Shown piece by piece: positions 7,799 through 20,496 of a stretch of 36,858 bases of DNA. The notes beneath the pieces were generated by a model, which worked only from the letters and a program-made list of their open reading frames with translations, searched no databases and had not been told where the DNA came from. Numbering within the stretch: the stretch's first letter is position 1; every line of letters begins with the position of its first letter. The stretch comes from Halolactibacillus miurensis. GTDB taxonomy: Bacteria > Bacillota > Bacilli > Bacillales > Amphibacillaceae. The stretch lies in NCBI RefSeq assembly GCF_900116255.1, contig NZ_FPAI01000027.1, forward strand, positions 1 through 36,858. The letters run 5' to 3'. Position numbers and translations under genes: made by a program.

Positions 7799-8008
7799 CT
7801 TGTTTTAAGTTCAGTCGAAACCCCCTAACTGGTTCCCTGAATGAAAGAGGTTACAATAAGGAAAGACTGACAAGGATCCTACTCGTTAATCAGCCGACTA
7901 AGTTTGTGAATGTAAAAATATTCTTGTAGTTTCAAACGTGCATTTTTCACAAACTTTAATATACATTAAACCCACGTAATTACTGAGGTTTAACGTGTTT
8001 TAAAGTGA

Positions 8009-8050
8009 GTAAACGCTTTATCTTAAGAAAAAATGAATGTAAACGCTTTT
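8009..8050 (+). promoter_or_regulatory. Two cre-like boxes 30 bp apart
   Basis: GTAAACGCTTTA (8009-8020) and GTAAACGCTTTT (8039-8050) share an 11-bp core and lie exactly 30 bp apart, close to three helical turns. The second, read as TGTAAACGCTTTTA, matches the CcpA cre consensus TGWAANCGNTNWCA except at the penultimate C. They lie 48 to 95 bp upstream of the -10 box, where CcpA or a related LacI-family regulator could activate transcription. Confidence 0.5.
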
Positions 8051-8094
8051 ATACTAAAGAATTCGAGCAATAGGGATGCATTTTTTAAAATCGG

Positions 8095-8103
8095 TGCTAT
8101 AAT
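8095..8103 (+). promoter_or_regulatory. Extended -10 promoter of the atp operon
   Basis: TGCTATAAT (8095-8103) is a perfect -10 box with the TGn extension. No good -35 hexamer lies 17 bp upstream, so the promoter may depend on the extension or on an activator. Confidence 0.65.
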
Positions 8104-8151
8104 GTGAATAGTTGGCTTTTAACGATCAGATGAGAGGCAAGGTGAACCTGC

Positions 8152-9308
<1,157 letters not shown>

Positions 9309-9409
9309 GTGATTGATACACATAGTGAGAGACTTAAAAGTGACTGTCATAAGTTAGAGACATAATGAAATAATAAATAGGTAAAAAACAAAATTCAAAC
9401 AAATCCTAG

Positions 9410-9628
<219 letters not shown>

Positions 9629-9678
9629 TTGATGAACACCTAATAATAAAGGTAGAGAAAGAGAGGAGTGCATAAGGC

Positions 9679-10209
9679 ATGCTTACAACGAATATGTTAA
9701 CCCTCGGTTCACAAACGGTCGGTGGGTTTCAACCGTTAGATACGATTGTTGTTTTAGTCAGTTTTGCTATTTTAATGGTGCTACTGAAGAAGTTTGCTTG
9801 GGGACCACTGATTAAAGTCATGGAAGAACGAGAAAACTTTGTTGCGACTGAAATTGAGACAGCCCAAGAAAAAAATCGTCAAGCGCAAATGGCGGTTAAA
9901 GAAGCAGATGAGAAATTAACTGATGCACGTCAAGAAGCTAAACATATTGTCGTTAACGCTAAGCAACGCGCGACGAAACTTGAAGAGTCGATTGTTCAAG
10001 AGGCAAAAGATCGCGCCAAACAATTGCGCATTGATGCAGAGGACGAAATTGAACAAGAAAAACGCGAATCATTCCAAGAGATGCAAGAAACGGTCGCAGA
10101 AATTGCGTTCCAAATTGCGATGGATATTATTCAAAAAGAAATGAGTCAAGAAGATCAAAAACGCTTAATTAAAGAACGTCTCGATACTTTAGGAGACGAT
10201 CTTCTATGA
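9679..10209 (+). CDS. atpF: ATP synthase Fo subunit b
   Basis: A 176-residue peripheral stalk subunit: one N-terminal membrane helix (IVVLVSFAILMVLLKKFAW) followed by a long charged helix that dimerises as a coiled coil (from about residue 50 to the end). PLIKVMEERE after the helix is typical. ATG 9679 follows AGAGGAGTG at suitable distance. The stop overlaps the atpH start by 4 bases (ATGA). Confidence 0.95.
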   Translation: MLTTNMLTLGSQTVGGFQPLDTIVVLVSFAILMVLLKKFAWGPLIKVMEERENFVATEIETAQEKNRQAQMAVKEADEKLTDARQEAKHIVVNAKQRATKLEESIVQEAKDRAKQLRIDAEDEIEQEKRESFQEMQETVAEIAFQIAMDIIQKEMSQEDQKRLIKERLDTLGDDLL

Positions 10210-10751
10210 AAAATTCACGTAATGCAAGACGCTATGCTGAAGCATTATATGATGTGGCAAAAGAACACGGGCATGAAGAACAAATCGAACGTGAATTACT
10301 CACGGTGCGTCAAGTCTTCAGTGCCCCGTCTGAATTAGTCGATTTTCTGCAAGATCCGAAACAATGGATGAACCGGGCCCGTATTATTAAGTCAACGTTT
10401 ACGACCTTCTCCAGTGAACTGGTGAAACTCATACTCATCATGGTCGAAGACCATGCCGAACAGGATGTGCCGGGTATGGTTGATCATTATACGTACTTGA
10501 TTAATGAAAAACGCGGGATAGGCGTAGGAAAAGTCTATTCAGTCACCCATTTAACGCCACACCAATTAGAAGATATTGAAGCGCATTTTGCTAAACAATT
10601 TGGTTATAACCGTTTAGCCTTACAAAATGAAATAGATGAAAGTGTCATTGGCGGATTTAAAGTTGTGATTAATAACCGTGTCTATGACGCGTCGCTAAAA
10701 GCAAAATTAGAAGAAGTCAAACGGAAATTTGTTCCGTTGTACAAACGATGA
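10206..10751 (+). CDS. atpH: ATP synthase F1 subunit delta
   Basis: A 181-residue OSCP/delta subunit linking the b dimer to the top of the alpha3beta3 head. It begins ARRYAEALYDVAKEHG, as family members do, and ends in a VIGGFKVVINNRVYDASLKAKLEEVK stretch. Translation is coupled to atpF through a 4-bp overlap. Confidence 0.95.
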   Translation: MKNSRNARRYAEALYDVAKEHGHEEQIERELLTVRQVFSAPSELVDFLQDPKQWMNRARIIKSTFTTFSSELVKLILIMVEDHAEQDVPGMVDHYTYLINEKRGIGVGKVYSVTHLTPHQLEDIEAHFAKQFGYNRLALQNEIDESVIGGFKVVINNRVYDASLKAKLEEVKRKFVPLYKR

Positions 10752-10760
10752 TAGGGGTGA

Positions 10761-12275
<1,515 letters not shown>

Positions 12276-12287
12276 GGAGGCGTCTAT

Positions 12288-13166
12288 ATGGCTTTGTCAT
12301 TACGAGGCATTCAAAAGAAAATCGAATCAACACAAAAGACGAAGCAAATCACCAGTGCGATGCATATGGTGGCTGCCTCTAAATTAGGTAAGTCAGAGAC
12401 CTCGAATAGTGCATTCGTGCCTTATGCTGAAAAGATCGAAGAAATGGTCAGACACATTGTCTTAAGTTACGGGGAACATAGTCATCCGATTTTGATCCCT
12501 CGCCGAGTGAAAAAAATTGCCTATTTAGTGATGACCTCAGACAGAGGTCTCGCAGGGCCTTTTAATTCACAGGTGTTAAGAAAATTAGAGACTTTGATTA
12601 ATGAACGTCACCGTCATAAGAGTGAGTATACGATTATTGCGATTGGTCGAATTGGAAAAGAATATTTCAAAAATCGTCATATGCCGGTGCTGCGCTCAGT
12701 GACGGGCTTACCCGATCATCCTTACTTTAGTGATTTAGAAGATTTAACGTATGATACGGTACAGTTTTTTATTGACGGTGAATTTGATCAATTAGAACTC
12801 GTCTATAATTATTTTTATTCAGCGATTAGTCAAGAAGTGGTGGTAAAGAAAATCTTACCGCTGATTACAGAAGCAGAAGTAGATGAGCTACGTCATGAAA
12901 TGCACAGTCCATTCTTATTCGAACCGAATGAGGAGAAGATTTTAAAGACACTGTTACCGCAATATGCGGAAAGTTTAATATACGGTGCCTTTCTTGAAAG
13001 TAAAGCGAGTGAAAATGCGTCGCGAATGAACGCGATGCGAAATGCGACAGATAATGCCGACAATATGATTTCAGATTTACGCTTACAGTACAACCGTGCT
13101 CGTCAAGCGCAAATTACGCAAGAATTAGCAGAAATTGTAGGTGGCGCAAATGCCCAACAAGGCTAA
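12288..13166 (+). CDS. atpG: ATP synthase F1 subunit gamma
   Basis: The 292-residue central rotor shaft. The N-terminal helix (LRGIQKKIESTQKTKQITSAM, split by family-typical basic residues) and the C-terminal helix (NATDNADNMISDLRLQYNRARQAQIT region) form the coiled coil that turns inside alpha3beta3. MTSDRGLAGPFN is the family signature. A strong AAGGAGG SD is 12 bp after atpA. Confidence 0.97.
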   Translation: MALSLRGIQKKIESTQKTKQITSAMHMVAASKLGKSETSNSAFVPYAEKIEEMVRHIVLSYGEHSHPILIPRRVKKIAYLVMTSDRGLAGPFNSQVLRKLETLINERHRHKSEYTIIAIGRIGKEYFKNRHMPVLRSVTGLPDHPYFSDLEDLTYDTVQFFIDGEFDQLELVYNYFYSAISQEVVVKKILPLITEAEVDELRHEMHSPFLFEPNEEKILKTLLPQYAESLIYGAFLESKASENASRMNAMRNATDNADNMISDLRLQYNRARQAQITQELAEIVGGANAQQG

Positions 13167-13194
13167 CTTGTTTGCCGGTTTAGGGAGGAAATAA

Positions 13195-14604
<1,410 letters not shown>

Positions 14605-14616
14605 GAGGCCGTTATT

Positions 14617-15027
14617 ATGGACAAACAGTTGACAGTAGAAGTCGTCACACCAGATGGTCAAATCGTCAATGATGTATTTGATATGGTCGTCGTCCAAGCA
14701 GAACAAGGAGAGATTGGGATATTGCCGAATCACACAGCGATGATCTCCCCAGTGGTTATTAGCACAGCCCGATTAAAGAAAGACGGGGAATCGATGAAAG
14801 TGGCAATCGGTGGTGGATTTATTGAAGTCGATGATAATCATGTCACCATTCTCGTCCAGTCTGCCGAAACACCGAAGAAGATCGATGTCGAACGTGCACG
14901 TAAAGCGAAAGAACGTGCATTACGCCGGATTAAACAACGCCGCGATGACGTCGACTTTAGACGCGCGGAACTGGCGCTTAAGCGGGCGATTAACCGGTTA
15001 GAGTTAGTCGGTGAAGACCAAAAGTAA
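14617..15027 (+). CDS. atpC: ATP synthase F1 subunit epsilon
   Basis: A 136-residue rotor subunit with an N-terminal beta sandwich (TVEVVTPDGQIV, then QGEIGILPNHTAMIS) and a C-terminal two-helix domain rich in Arg (ERALRRIKQRRDDVDFRRAE) that can insert into F1 and inhibit ATP hydrolysis. It is the last gene of the operon and is followed by a strong terminator. Confidence 0.96.
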   Translation: MDKQLTVEVVTPDGQIVNDVFDMVVVQAEQGEIGILPNHTAMISPVVISTARLKKDGESMKVAIGGGFIEVDDNHVTILVQSAETPKKIDVERARKAKERALRRIKQRRDDVDFRRAELALKRAINRLELVGEDQK

Positions 15028-15105
15028 CGTGATGAGTGATAAGCAAAAAAGTAGAGGTAATAAGAAAATAGTTATTATATCAGTTTGTTAAGTAAACAAA
15101 CAATG

Positions 15106-15148
15106 AAAAGACTTTAACTCAAGCACCGACTTGTGTTAAAGTCTTTTT
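15106..15148 (+). terminator. Terminator of the atp operon
   Basis: The 13-bp stem AAAAGACTTTAAC (15106-15118) / GTTAAAGTCTTTT (15135-15147) has an inner CAAG/CTTG pairing and a T-run. Confidence 0.92.
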
Positions 15149-15209
15149 ACGTATAGTGTTTCATTAAAAGTCCAACAGGCAGATTAAAATCAATTGAAAT
15201 ACATCAGCT

Positions 15210-15223
15210 ATTTCCCGGGAAAT
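15210..15223. repeat. 14-bp perfect palindrome ATTTCCCGGGAAAT
   Basis: The palindrome lies 20 bp before the DUF1146 start. An alternative stem GAAAT (15196-15200) / ATTTC (15210-15214) overlaps it, so two mutually exclusive folds are possible. It could be an operator for a dimeric regulator; no regulator is identified. Confidence 0.55.
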
Positions 15224-15243
15224 TGTCGAAAGAAGGTGAAAGA

Positions 15244-15477
15244 ATGTTCGTAGATTTAGGTGTACAAGCGGCCATCAGCATTATCTCGCACAGTGTCTTT
15301 ATTATTATTACGTGGCGTGCCCTGCAATCGATTCGATTCGATGTGCTGTTTAAAAAGCATAAAGTGTTTGAAGCGCGATTATTTATGGTGATCTTAACGA
15401 TTGTGATTGCGAGTGTGCTCAGTCATTTCTTTTTAGACCTACTCAATTGGTCGCAACAACTACTTTATTTATTCTAA
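15244..15477 (+). CDS. ywzB: DUF1146 family membrane protein (YwzB-like)
   Basis: A 77-residue protein with two predicted transmembrane helices (residues about 8-25 and 50-70) around a short basic loop containing WRALQSIRFDVLFKKHK, the conserved part of DUF1146. Function unknown. ATG 15244 is chosen over an in-frame TTG at 15223 because the SD AGAAGGTG (15231-15238) fits. It always follows atpC in Bacillales, but here it is separated from the operon by a strong terminator. Confidence 0.85.
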   Translation: MFVDLGVQAAISIISHSVFIIITWRALQSIRFDVLFKKHKVFEARLFMVILTIVIASVLSHFFLDLLNWSQQLLYLF

Positions 15478-15486
15478 CAAATGATT

Positions 15487-15542
15487 AAAACCATCGCCTT
15501 TTAGTTATACTCTCTAATAACTAGAAAGGGCGGTGGTTTTTT
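15487..15542 (+). terminator. Terminator-like hairpin abutting the ywmB start
   Basis: A 16-bp stem runs from AAAACCATCGCCTTTT (15487-15502) to AAAGGGCGGTGGTTTT (15525-15540), with two wobble pairs. An inner 6-bp stem AGTTAT/ATAACT sits inside it and T6 covers 15537-15542. The GTG start of ywmB is the very next codon, and its SD-like purines lie in the 3' arm. The hairpin can thus act as a terminator and as a translation mask. Confidence 0.8.
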
Positions 15543-16241
15543 GTGCGATTCGTATGTCTTTTGACGTGTTTCTTATATGTTTTGGTTTTAAAAGTTGATG
15601 TGGTGGGAAGTGATTATTATCCGTTGGAAATCATATCTGGTGATTTAGACGAAAATAGTCAGATAGAATACGTAGAAACCATCGTCGTGGAGTCAGTAAA
15701 TAAAAAATATACAGTGCTGCATCAACAACTCATCAACTTAGGATTTACTGAAACAAGCGACTCTAAAAGTCATCAATCAATAAAAGAGTTAACGAGAGTA
15801 AGTGACCTTGGAGAGGAATCATTTCGACTGTATTTGAATAATAAACGAACAGATAAGTCTACTCGTTTGAAGCTACAATATCACGTCACGCTAAAAGACC
15901 TAGAGAAAAAAGAGATTGTAAGCTATTACAAACGACTCAATTCGTTCATTGCGACTATTTACACAGATGATAGAAACATTTATAGTTGTGGTAGTGTCAT
16001 TTTTCATGATATGATAGAGAGCAATGAGTTTTTAACGAAGATTATTAAAACATTAGATGTAAAAACAATGGATCAACAAACAGATCAAGATTTACATATG
16101 ATGACCGGATATACAAAACAACTGACACAATATTATCTAGAGAACACAAAGAAGAAAAACCTTCAATTAGCCAGTCGGGTAAGGAGTGACGGGTCTGTCT
16201 ACGTTTCAATTGGCACACCTATCCTAACGATTGAATACTAA
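15543..16241 (+). CDS. ywmB: YwmB family secreted protein
   Basis: A 232-residue protein with a short hydrophobic N-terminus (residues 2-16) that looks like a signal peptide, followed by a mostly polar domain. Position between the DUF1146 gene and murAA and the overall size match YwmB (TATA-box-binding-like, Pfam DUF1779) of Bacillus; its role is not known. GTG 15543 is kept as start because no later Met precedes the signal-like segment. The start immediately follows the T-run of a long hairpin, so expression needs read-through or another start of transcription. Sequence identity to known members is not obvious by eye, so the call leans on synteny. Confidence 0.72.
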   Translation: MRFVCLLTCFLYVLVLKVDVVGSDYYPLEIISGDLDENSQIEYVETIVVESVNKKYTVLHQQLINLGFTETSDSKSHQSIKELTRVSDLGEESFRLYLNNKRTDKSTRLKLQYHVTLKDLEKKEIVSYYKRLNSFIATIYTDDRNIYSCGSVIFHDMIESNEFLTKIIKTLDVKTMDQQTDQDLHMMTGYTKQLTQYYLENTKKKNLQLASRVRSDGSVYVSIGTPILTIEY

Positions 16242-16279
16242 TAGTATATAGTGTTTTCTATAGAATGGAGCGAATAACT

Positions 16280-17569
16280 ATGGAAAAAATAATGATTAAC
16301 GGTGGTGAAACACTATCGGGGACGGTACGTGTAGAAGGAGCTAAAAATGCGGTGTTACCGATTATTGCCGCAACGATTTTAGGTCAAACAAAGGCTTCTG
16401 TTTTAACGAATGTACCTGCTTTAGCTGATGTATATACAATGAATGAGGTACTAACGAACATCGGTGCCGAAGTGGAAATGACACATGACGAGCTAGTCAT
16501 TGATGCCTCAGGTGATTTAACAACGGAAGCGCCGTTTGAATTTGTCACTAAGATGCGTGCCTCTGTCTTAGTGTTAGGTCCGTTACTTGCGCGTTATGGC
16601 CATGCGTATGTGGCGATGCCGGGTGGCTGTGCGATTGGTTCGCGTCCGATTGATTTACATTTAAAAGGTTTTGAAGCGATGGGTGCGACAGTTGAAGTCG
16701 GTCATGGCTTTGTGGAAGTCCAAAGTGCGGGACGCTTGAAGGGTGCGAATATTTATCTCGATATGGCTAGTGTTGGCGCAACGGAAAATATTATGATGGC
16801 GGCGAGTCTCGCAGACGGAACCACCATCATTGAAAATGCGGCTAAAGAGCCTGAAATTGTCGACTTAGCTGACTTTATTAATGGCATGGGTGGACGTGTC
16901 TTTGGTGCAGGTACTTCTACGATTACGATTGAAGGTGTGGAAGAACTGACAGGAACGGATCACACGATTATCCCAGACCGAATTGAAGCAGGGACCTTTA
17001 TGGTGGCAGGCGCTTTAACCGGTGGAGAAGTGACGGTACTCGGTGCACGTTCACGAGATTTACGTGCGGTTATTTTGAAATTAGCTGATATGGGTGTTGT
17101 CGTTGAAGAAGTGGAAGGCGGATTGAAGGTTCATCCGACGGATGAACTGGTGGCAGTCGATATTAAGACATTACCACACCCAGGCTTCCCAACGGATATG
17201 CAGTCACAAATGATGGCTTTGATGTTGAAAGCAAAAGGCACTAGTATGGTAACTGAAACAGTCTTTGAGAATCGCTTTATGCACATCGATGAATTCCGCC
17301 GGATGAATGCGAAGATGAAAATTGAAGGTAGAAGTGTCGTAATTGATGGCGAGACAAATATGCAAGGGGCGGAAGTAAAAGCGACTGATTTACGCGCAGG
17401 TGCGGCACTTGTATTAGCTGGACTTATCGCTGAAGGACAGACAACCGTGACGAACTTGTATCATATTGATCGGGGTTATGTTGACTTCGTTGGTAAACTT
17501 CAAGCACTTGGTGCCAATATTGAACGTGTGAAAGAAGAAAAAGTACAAGCTGTTGAAGTGAGTCTTTAA
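16280..17569 (+). CDS. murAA: UDP-N-acetylglucosamine 1-carboxyvinyltransferase
   Basis: A 429-residue MurA that transfers enolpyruvate from PEP to UDP-GlcNAc, the first committed step of peptidoglycan synthesis. The active-site Cys117 (target of fosfomycin) lies in [25 protein letters not shown] near the N-terminus and [14 protein letters not shown] near the C-terminus are hallmarks. ATG 16280 is preferred over ATG 16265 because the SD TGGAGCG (16266-16272) sits before it. Position next to ywmB and spoIID marks it as the murAA copy. Confidence 0.96.
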   Translation: MEKIMINGGETLSGTVRVEGAKNAVLPIIAATILGQTKASVLTNVPALADVYTMNEVLTNIGAEVEMTHDELVIDASGDLTTEAPFEFVTKMRASVLVLGPLLARYGHAYVAMPGGCAIGSRPIDLHLKGFEAMGATVEVGHGFVEVQSAGRLKGANIYLDMASVGATENIMMAASLADGTTIIENAAKEPEIVDLADFINGMGGRVFGAGTSTITIEGVEELTGTDHTIIPDRIEAGTFMVAGALTGGEVTVLGARSRDLRAVILKLADMGVVVEEVEGGLKVHPTDELVAVDIKTLPHPGFPTDMQSQMMALMLKAKGTSMVTETVFENRFMHIDEFRRMNAKMKIEGRSVVIDGETNMQGAEVKATDLRAGAALVLAGLIAEGQTTVTNLYHIDRGYVDFVGKLQALGANIERVKEEKVQAVEVSL

Positions 17570-17604
17570 TCAAAGGTATGATTATATAAAATAAGTCATG
17601 TTAA

Positions 17605-17655
17605 AAGACGTTGTTTATGTAGGTGTTATAACTGCATCAGCAACGTCTTCTTTTG
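17605..17655 (+). terminator. Terminator of murAA
   Basis: AAGACGTTG (17605-17613) pairs with CAACGTCTT (17641-17649), with inner TGTAG/CTGCA pairing and a T-rich tail. Confidence 0.85.
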
Positions 17656-17694
17656 TGTGGATAATTAATAATAGACTGAATAACCGCCCACCTA

Positions 17695-17723
17695 TTTAAA
17701 AGCTAAGGAAAATTCGGTATAGT
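17695..17723 (+). promoter_or_regulatory. Sigma-A-type promoter for the ligase-like gene
   Basis: TTTAAA (17695-17700), a 17-bp spacer and TATAGT (17718-17723) lie about 90 bp before the start. Confidence 0.55.
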
Positions 17724-17811
17724 AAATGATAGATAATAGAGCGGTAATGATCAGTCATTGACGCGTTATAGCTACATAGACAATTGTTAGAGGTTTAAAG
17801 GGAGTGAGTTC

Positions 17812-19251
17812 ATGCGAGGGATTTATTTTGTCCTGTTAACCGCTGTGTTATTTGGTGGATTAGTTCATCAAGGCTTATATTTTGATGAAGCTTTTTATCC
17901 GTATCATATCATCATGCATTTATTATTTATCATTTTGTTGGTTCGGATCTGGTTGTATAAAGAAAATGTCTTCAAGCCTTATCTCATCTTTATGCTGATA
18001 CCGATTGTTTACGCGCTGCCACTTCTCTTTGGTCCAGCATCTGTTTACTTAACAATCCAAGGGGTATTGCGTGCAAGTACGACGGTCGCTTTCTTCATCA
18101 TGGCGATCTATGTCTTTCATAAAGACTCACCTTACCATCGTTTTGTGCCGTTTATCGTGCATGGTATCGGTCTTATATTAAGTCTACATATGTTGTTGTT
18201 TGACCTTGGGATACTAACCGAAGGTCATTACATCATGATGGGGCGCTATGCCGGTTTAGTTGAATATGCGAATACCTTTGGTGTGCTTTTGGCTGCATTG
18301 TTCTTTTATGGTCTCATTCAGTCAGAACAAACACAAAATAAATGGTTAACGTACCTTCATCTATCAGTGCTACCGATGTATCTATTTATGGTGTTAAAAT
18401 CACAGTCACGTGGTGTACTATTATTCTCAAGTGTCGTCTTTATCATTATGATGAGTCTATCCAAAACAAAACAACAACTGAAGCTTTTACTTGTCAGTAG
18501 TCTAGCTCTTGCTTTGGCTTTAATACTGTACGTGGCGATAGAAGAGATTAATGTCGTTATGATGATGGTTCTCTTCCTTTCTTTCAGTGCATTATATAGC
18601 TGGCTCAGTTACTTGTGGCTAGAGAAATTACCTAAAGATATACCGCTCAATCGCTGGGTCATACCTTTCGGTATGGTTCTCTTGATTAGTGTGAGCGTGA
18701 TCAATATTCTAAAGAAAGGCATTCTTTATCGTGTCCTTCTTCAATGGTTTGAACTTGACATGAGTCAGTTAACGCAAACAAGCACTTTCACAGAACGGCT
18801 CGCCTTTTTATTTGATGGTTTGAAGATTTTTAAGGACGCACCATTGATCGGGCAAGGCGCACGCACCTGGGCATTAACCTATCAAACAGTAAGAAGTTAT
18901 GACTATCAATCACTAGAAGTACATAATGGCTACTTAGATATTTTACTAGAAACAGGCGTCATTGGCTTTAGTGTGATGATGTTGTTAGTGGGTCTAGTCA
19001 TGAGACAAGTATATAAAGGTGAAGAGACCAATCTAACCTTCATTCCGATTGTGGTAATCATGTCTCATAGTGTGATGGACTTTAATCTGTCATTCGGTTT
19101 TGTCTGGTTCTTCTTAATTGTGATGCTTTCTAGTCAAATCAAGCCATCAATAGACTTAATACCAATAAAACGCTACAACTCGTCACGCTGGTTTGATGTG
19201 TTGTTGGTACTAACTTGTTTAGCAAGCCTTGCGGTTCTGATCTTTCTTTAA
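17812..19251 (+). CDS. O-antigen ligase (Wzy_C) family polytopic membrane protein
   Basis: A 479-residue protein with roughly a dozen predicted transmembrane helices. A large extracytoplasmic loop (about residues 300-385) carries the Wzy_C-type motif EVHNGYLDILLETGVIG, with the conserved His, after FTERLAFLFDGLKIFKDAPLIGQGA. Such proteins polymerise or ligate undecaprenyl-linked glycans on the outer face of the membrane. No polysaccharide gene adjoins it; it stands alone between murAA and spoIID with its own promoter and terminator, which is not the usual Bacillus order. It may act on a wall or exopolysaccharide made elsewhere. Family call is firm; substrate unknown. Confidence 0.8.
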   Translation: MRGIYFVLLTAVLFGGLVHQGLYFDEAFYPYHIIMHLLFIILLVRIWLYKENVFKPYLIFMLIPIVYALPLLFGPASVYLTIQGVLRASTTVAFFIMAIYVFHKDSPYHRFVPFIVHGIGLILSLHMLLFDLGILTEGHYIMMGRYAGLVEYANTFGVLLAALFFYGLIQSEQTQNKWLTYLHLSVLPMYLFMVLKSQSRGVLLFSSVVFIIMMSLSKTKQQLKLLLVSSLALALALILYVAIEEINVVMMMVLFLSFSALYSWLSYLWLEKLPKDIPLNRWVIPFGMVLLISVSVINILKKGILYRVLLQWFELDMSQLTQTSTFTERLAFLFDGLKIFKDAPLIGQGARTWALTYQTVRSYDYQSLEVHNGYLDILLETGVIGFSVMMLLVGLVMRQVYKGEETNLTFIPIVVIMSHSVMDFNLSFGFVWFFLIVMLSSQIKPSIDLIPIKRYNSSRWFDVLLVLTCLASLAVLIFL

Positions 19252-19295
19252 ACAATGTTTATCCGTACCCAATAAGCTCATAGTATTTAACCGAA

Positions 19296-19340
19296 AAACC
19301 GACACATGGGATATTTGTATCTTATGTGCCGGTTTCTTTA
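19296..19340 (+). terminator. Terminator of the ligase-like gene
   Basis: AAACCGACACAT (19296-19307) pairs with ATGTGCCGGTTT (19324-19335) apart from one mismatch, with inner GATA/TATC and a T-rich tail. Confidence 0.88.
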
Positions 19341-19355
19341 AGTTGTTCTTCTTTG

Positions 19356-19384
19356 TTATATCAGAGGAGGTAATGGCATAGACT
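19356..19384 (+). promoter_or_regulatory. Sigma-E-like promoter for spoIID
   Basis: TTATATC (19356-19362), a 14-bp spacer and CATAGACT (19377-19384) resemble the sporulation sigma-E consensus (KMATATT, 13-14 bp, CATACAHT). They lie 37 bp before the spoIID start. In B. subtilis spoIID is transcribed by sigma-E. Confidence 0.5.
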
Positions 19385-19420
19385 AGAGAAAATATCTCGA
19401 TAAAAGGAGTCTATTAATCC

Positions 19421-20404
19421 ATGTCCTACACAAAGATGCGGCAAACAAACACACTCACAAAAGTCATCTCAATCCTGTTATTGTATCTACCGATTTATTT
19501 GATTCCGGCCTTGTTACTATTGTTTATCACGACACCAGAAGCTGCTAGTGTCAGTCAAACGATGGAAGAACAAACAGATTACTCAGTAACGGTTGTGAGA
19601 GAGGATACCGAACATCAACTGGATTTAGAATCTTATGTCTTTGGTGTAGTCGCAGGTGAAATGCCCGCAAGTTTTCATCTAGAAGCATTAAAGGCCCAAG
19701 CTATTGCGGCCCGGACCTATATTATTCACCATTCAATTAAAGAGGATCCAAGTCTAACGACAGGTTATGTGACAGATACCGTCTTTGATCAAGTCTATAA
19801 ATCTGATGAAGAATTAAAACAGTTATGGGAAGATAACTATGAGACATATAAAGCGAAGATTAAGGAAGCGGTATCCGCAACCGCTGATCAAATTCTCGTA
19901 TTTGATGAAGAGCCCATCTTTCCTGCCTTCTTCTCGACGAGTAATGGCTACACCGAAAATGCTGAAGACTATTGGAGTAATTCGCTACCTTACCTCATTA
20001 GCGTTGAAAGTCCATGGGATAAGTCTTCGCCTAAATTCGCTGAAGATATAGCGTTAAATAAACAAGAGGTACTAGAAAAGTTAAAGTTAACCGATGATAG
20101 TTTATTGATGATTAAGCCTGTCTACAATGATAGTGGCAGATTAAAATGGATTGCCTTTGGCCAGTCCATCTTTACGGGTCGTGAATTAAGGGAGGCATTG
20201 AATCTTCCTTCGAGTGATATTACTGTAGAAGTGAAAGAAGACCAGGTAGTCTTTAAAACAGAGGGCTATGGGCACGGTGTCGGCATGAGTCAATACGGAG
20301 CAGACGGTATGGCCAAGTCTGGTTATACACATGTGGATATCTTGAAACATTATTATCAAGGTGTCAACTTATCCACATTGACTGATTTAAAACATACTAA
20401 CTAA
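19421..20404 (+). CDS. spoIID: Stage II sporulation protein D (lytic transglycosylase)
   Basis: A 327-residue membrane-anchored enzyme. A TM helix covers about residues 14-37, followed by the SpoIID/LytB domain. The catalytic Glu88 lies in GEMPASFHLEALKAQAIAAR, and GYGHGVGMSQYGADGMA near the C-terminus carries the conserved His/Ser/Gln. With SpoIIM and SpoIIP it degrades septal peptidoglycan during engulfment in the mother cell. Length and motifs are intact, so the protein should be functional. A sigma-E-like promoter precedes it. Position after murAA matches Bacillus apart from the inserted ligase-like gene. Confidence 0.93.
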   Translation: MSYTKMRQTNTLTKVISILLLYLPIYLIPALLLLFITTPEAASVSQTMEEQTDYSVTVVREDTEHQLDLESYVFGVVAGEMPASFHLEALKAQAIAARTYIIHHSIKEDPSLTTGYVTDTVFDQVYKSDEELKQLWEDNYETYKAKIKEAVSATADQILVFDEEPIFPAFFSTSNGYTENAEDYWSNSLPYLISVESPWDKSSPKFAEDIALNKQEVLEKLKLTDDSLLMIKPVYNDSGRLKWIAFGQSIFTGRELREALNLPSSDITVEVKEDQVVFKTEGYGHGVGMSQYGADGMAKSGYTHVDILKHYYQGVNLSTLTDLKHTN

Positions 20405-20448
20405 GCGTCAATATATTTAAAAATCTTTTTTAATACGTCTAACATAAG

Positions 20449-20478
20449 GTATAAAATTAATCTATCCTGTTCACACTA
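20449..20478 (+). promoter_or_regulatory. Sigma-F-like promoter for spoIIQ
   Basis: GTATA (20449-20453), a 15-bp spacer and GTTCACACTA (20469-20478) fit the sigma-F consensus (GYWTA, 15 bp, GGNNANANTR) with one mismatch. They lie about 20 bp before the start, with a usable transcript start only a few bases before the SD. spoIIQ is a sigma-F gene in B. subtilis. Confidence 0.5.
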
Positions 20479-20496
20479 GTTGTTGAGGTGATGAAC

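Larger units (their letters stand above)
7799..8151 (+). promoter_or_regulatory. Long structured leader/promoter region of the atp operon
   Basis: About 350 bases without a credible gene. It holds a perfect 11-bp inverted repeat AAGTTTGTGAA (7900-7910) / TTCACAAACTT (7946-7956) and a 7-bp inverted repeat TTAAACC (7966-7972) / GGTTTAA (7987-7993). Two cre-like boxes and the atp promoter follow. The region looks regulatory rather than decayed coding DNA, but that is inference. Confidence 0.55.

Noticed and set aside
19373-19381. Minimal ORF ATG-GCA-TAG behind a strong AGAGGAGG
   Set aside because: Lies within the candidate sigma-E promoter and would be upstream of the transcript start.
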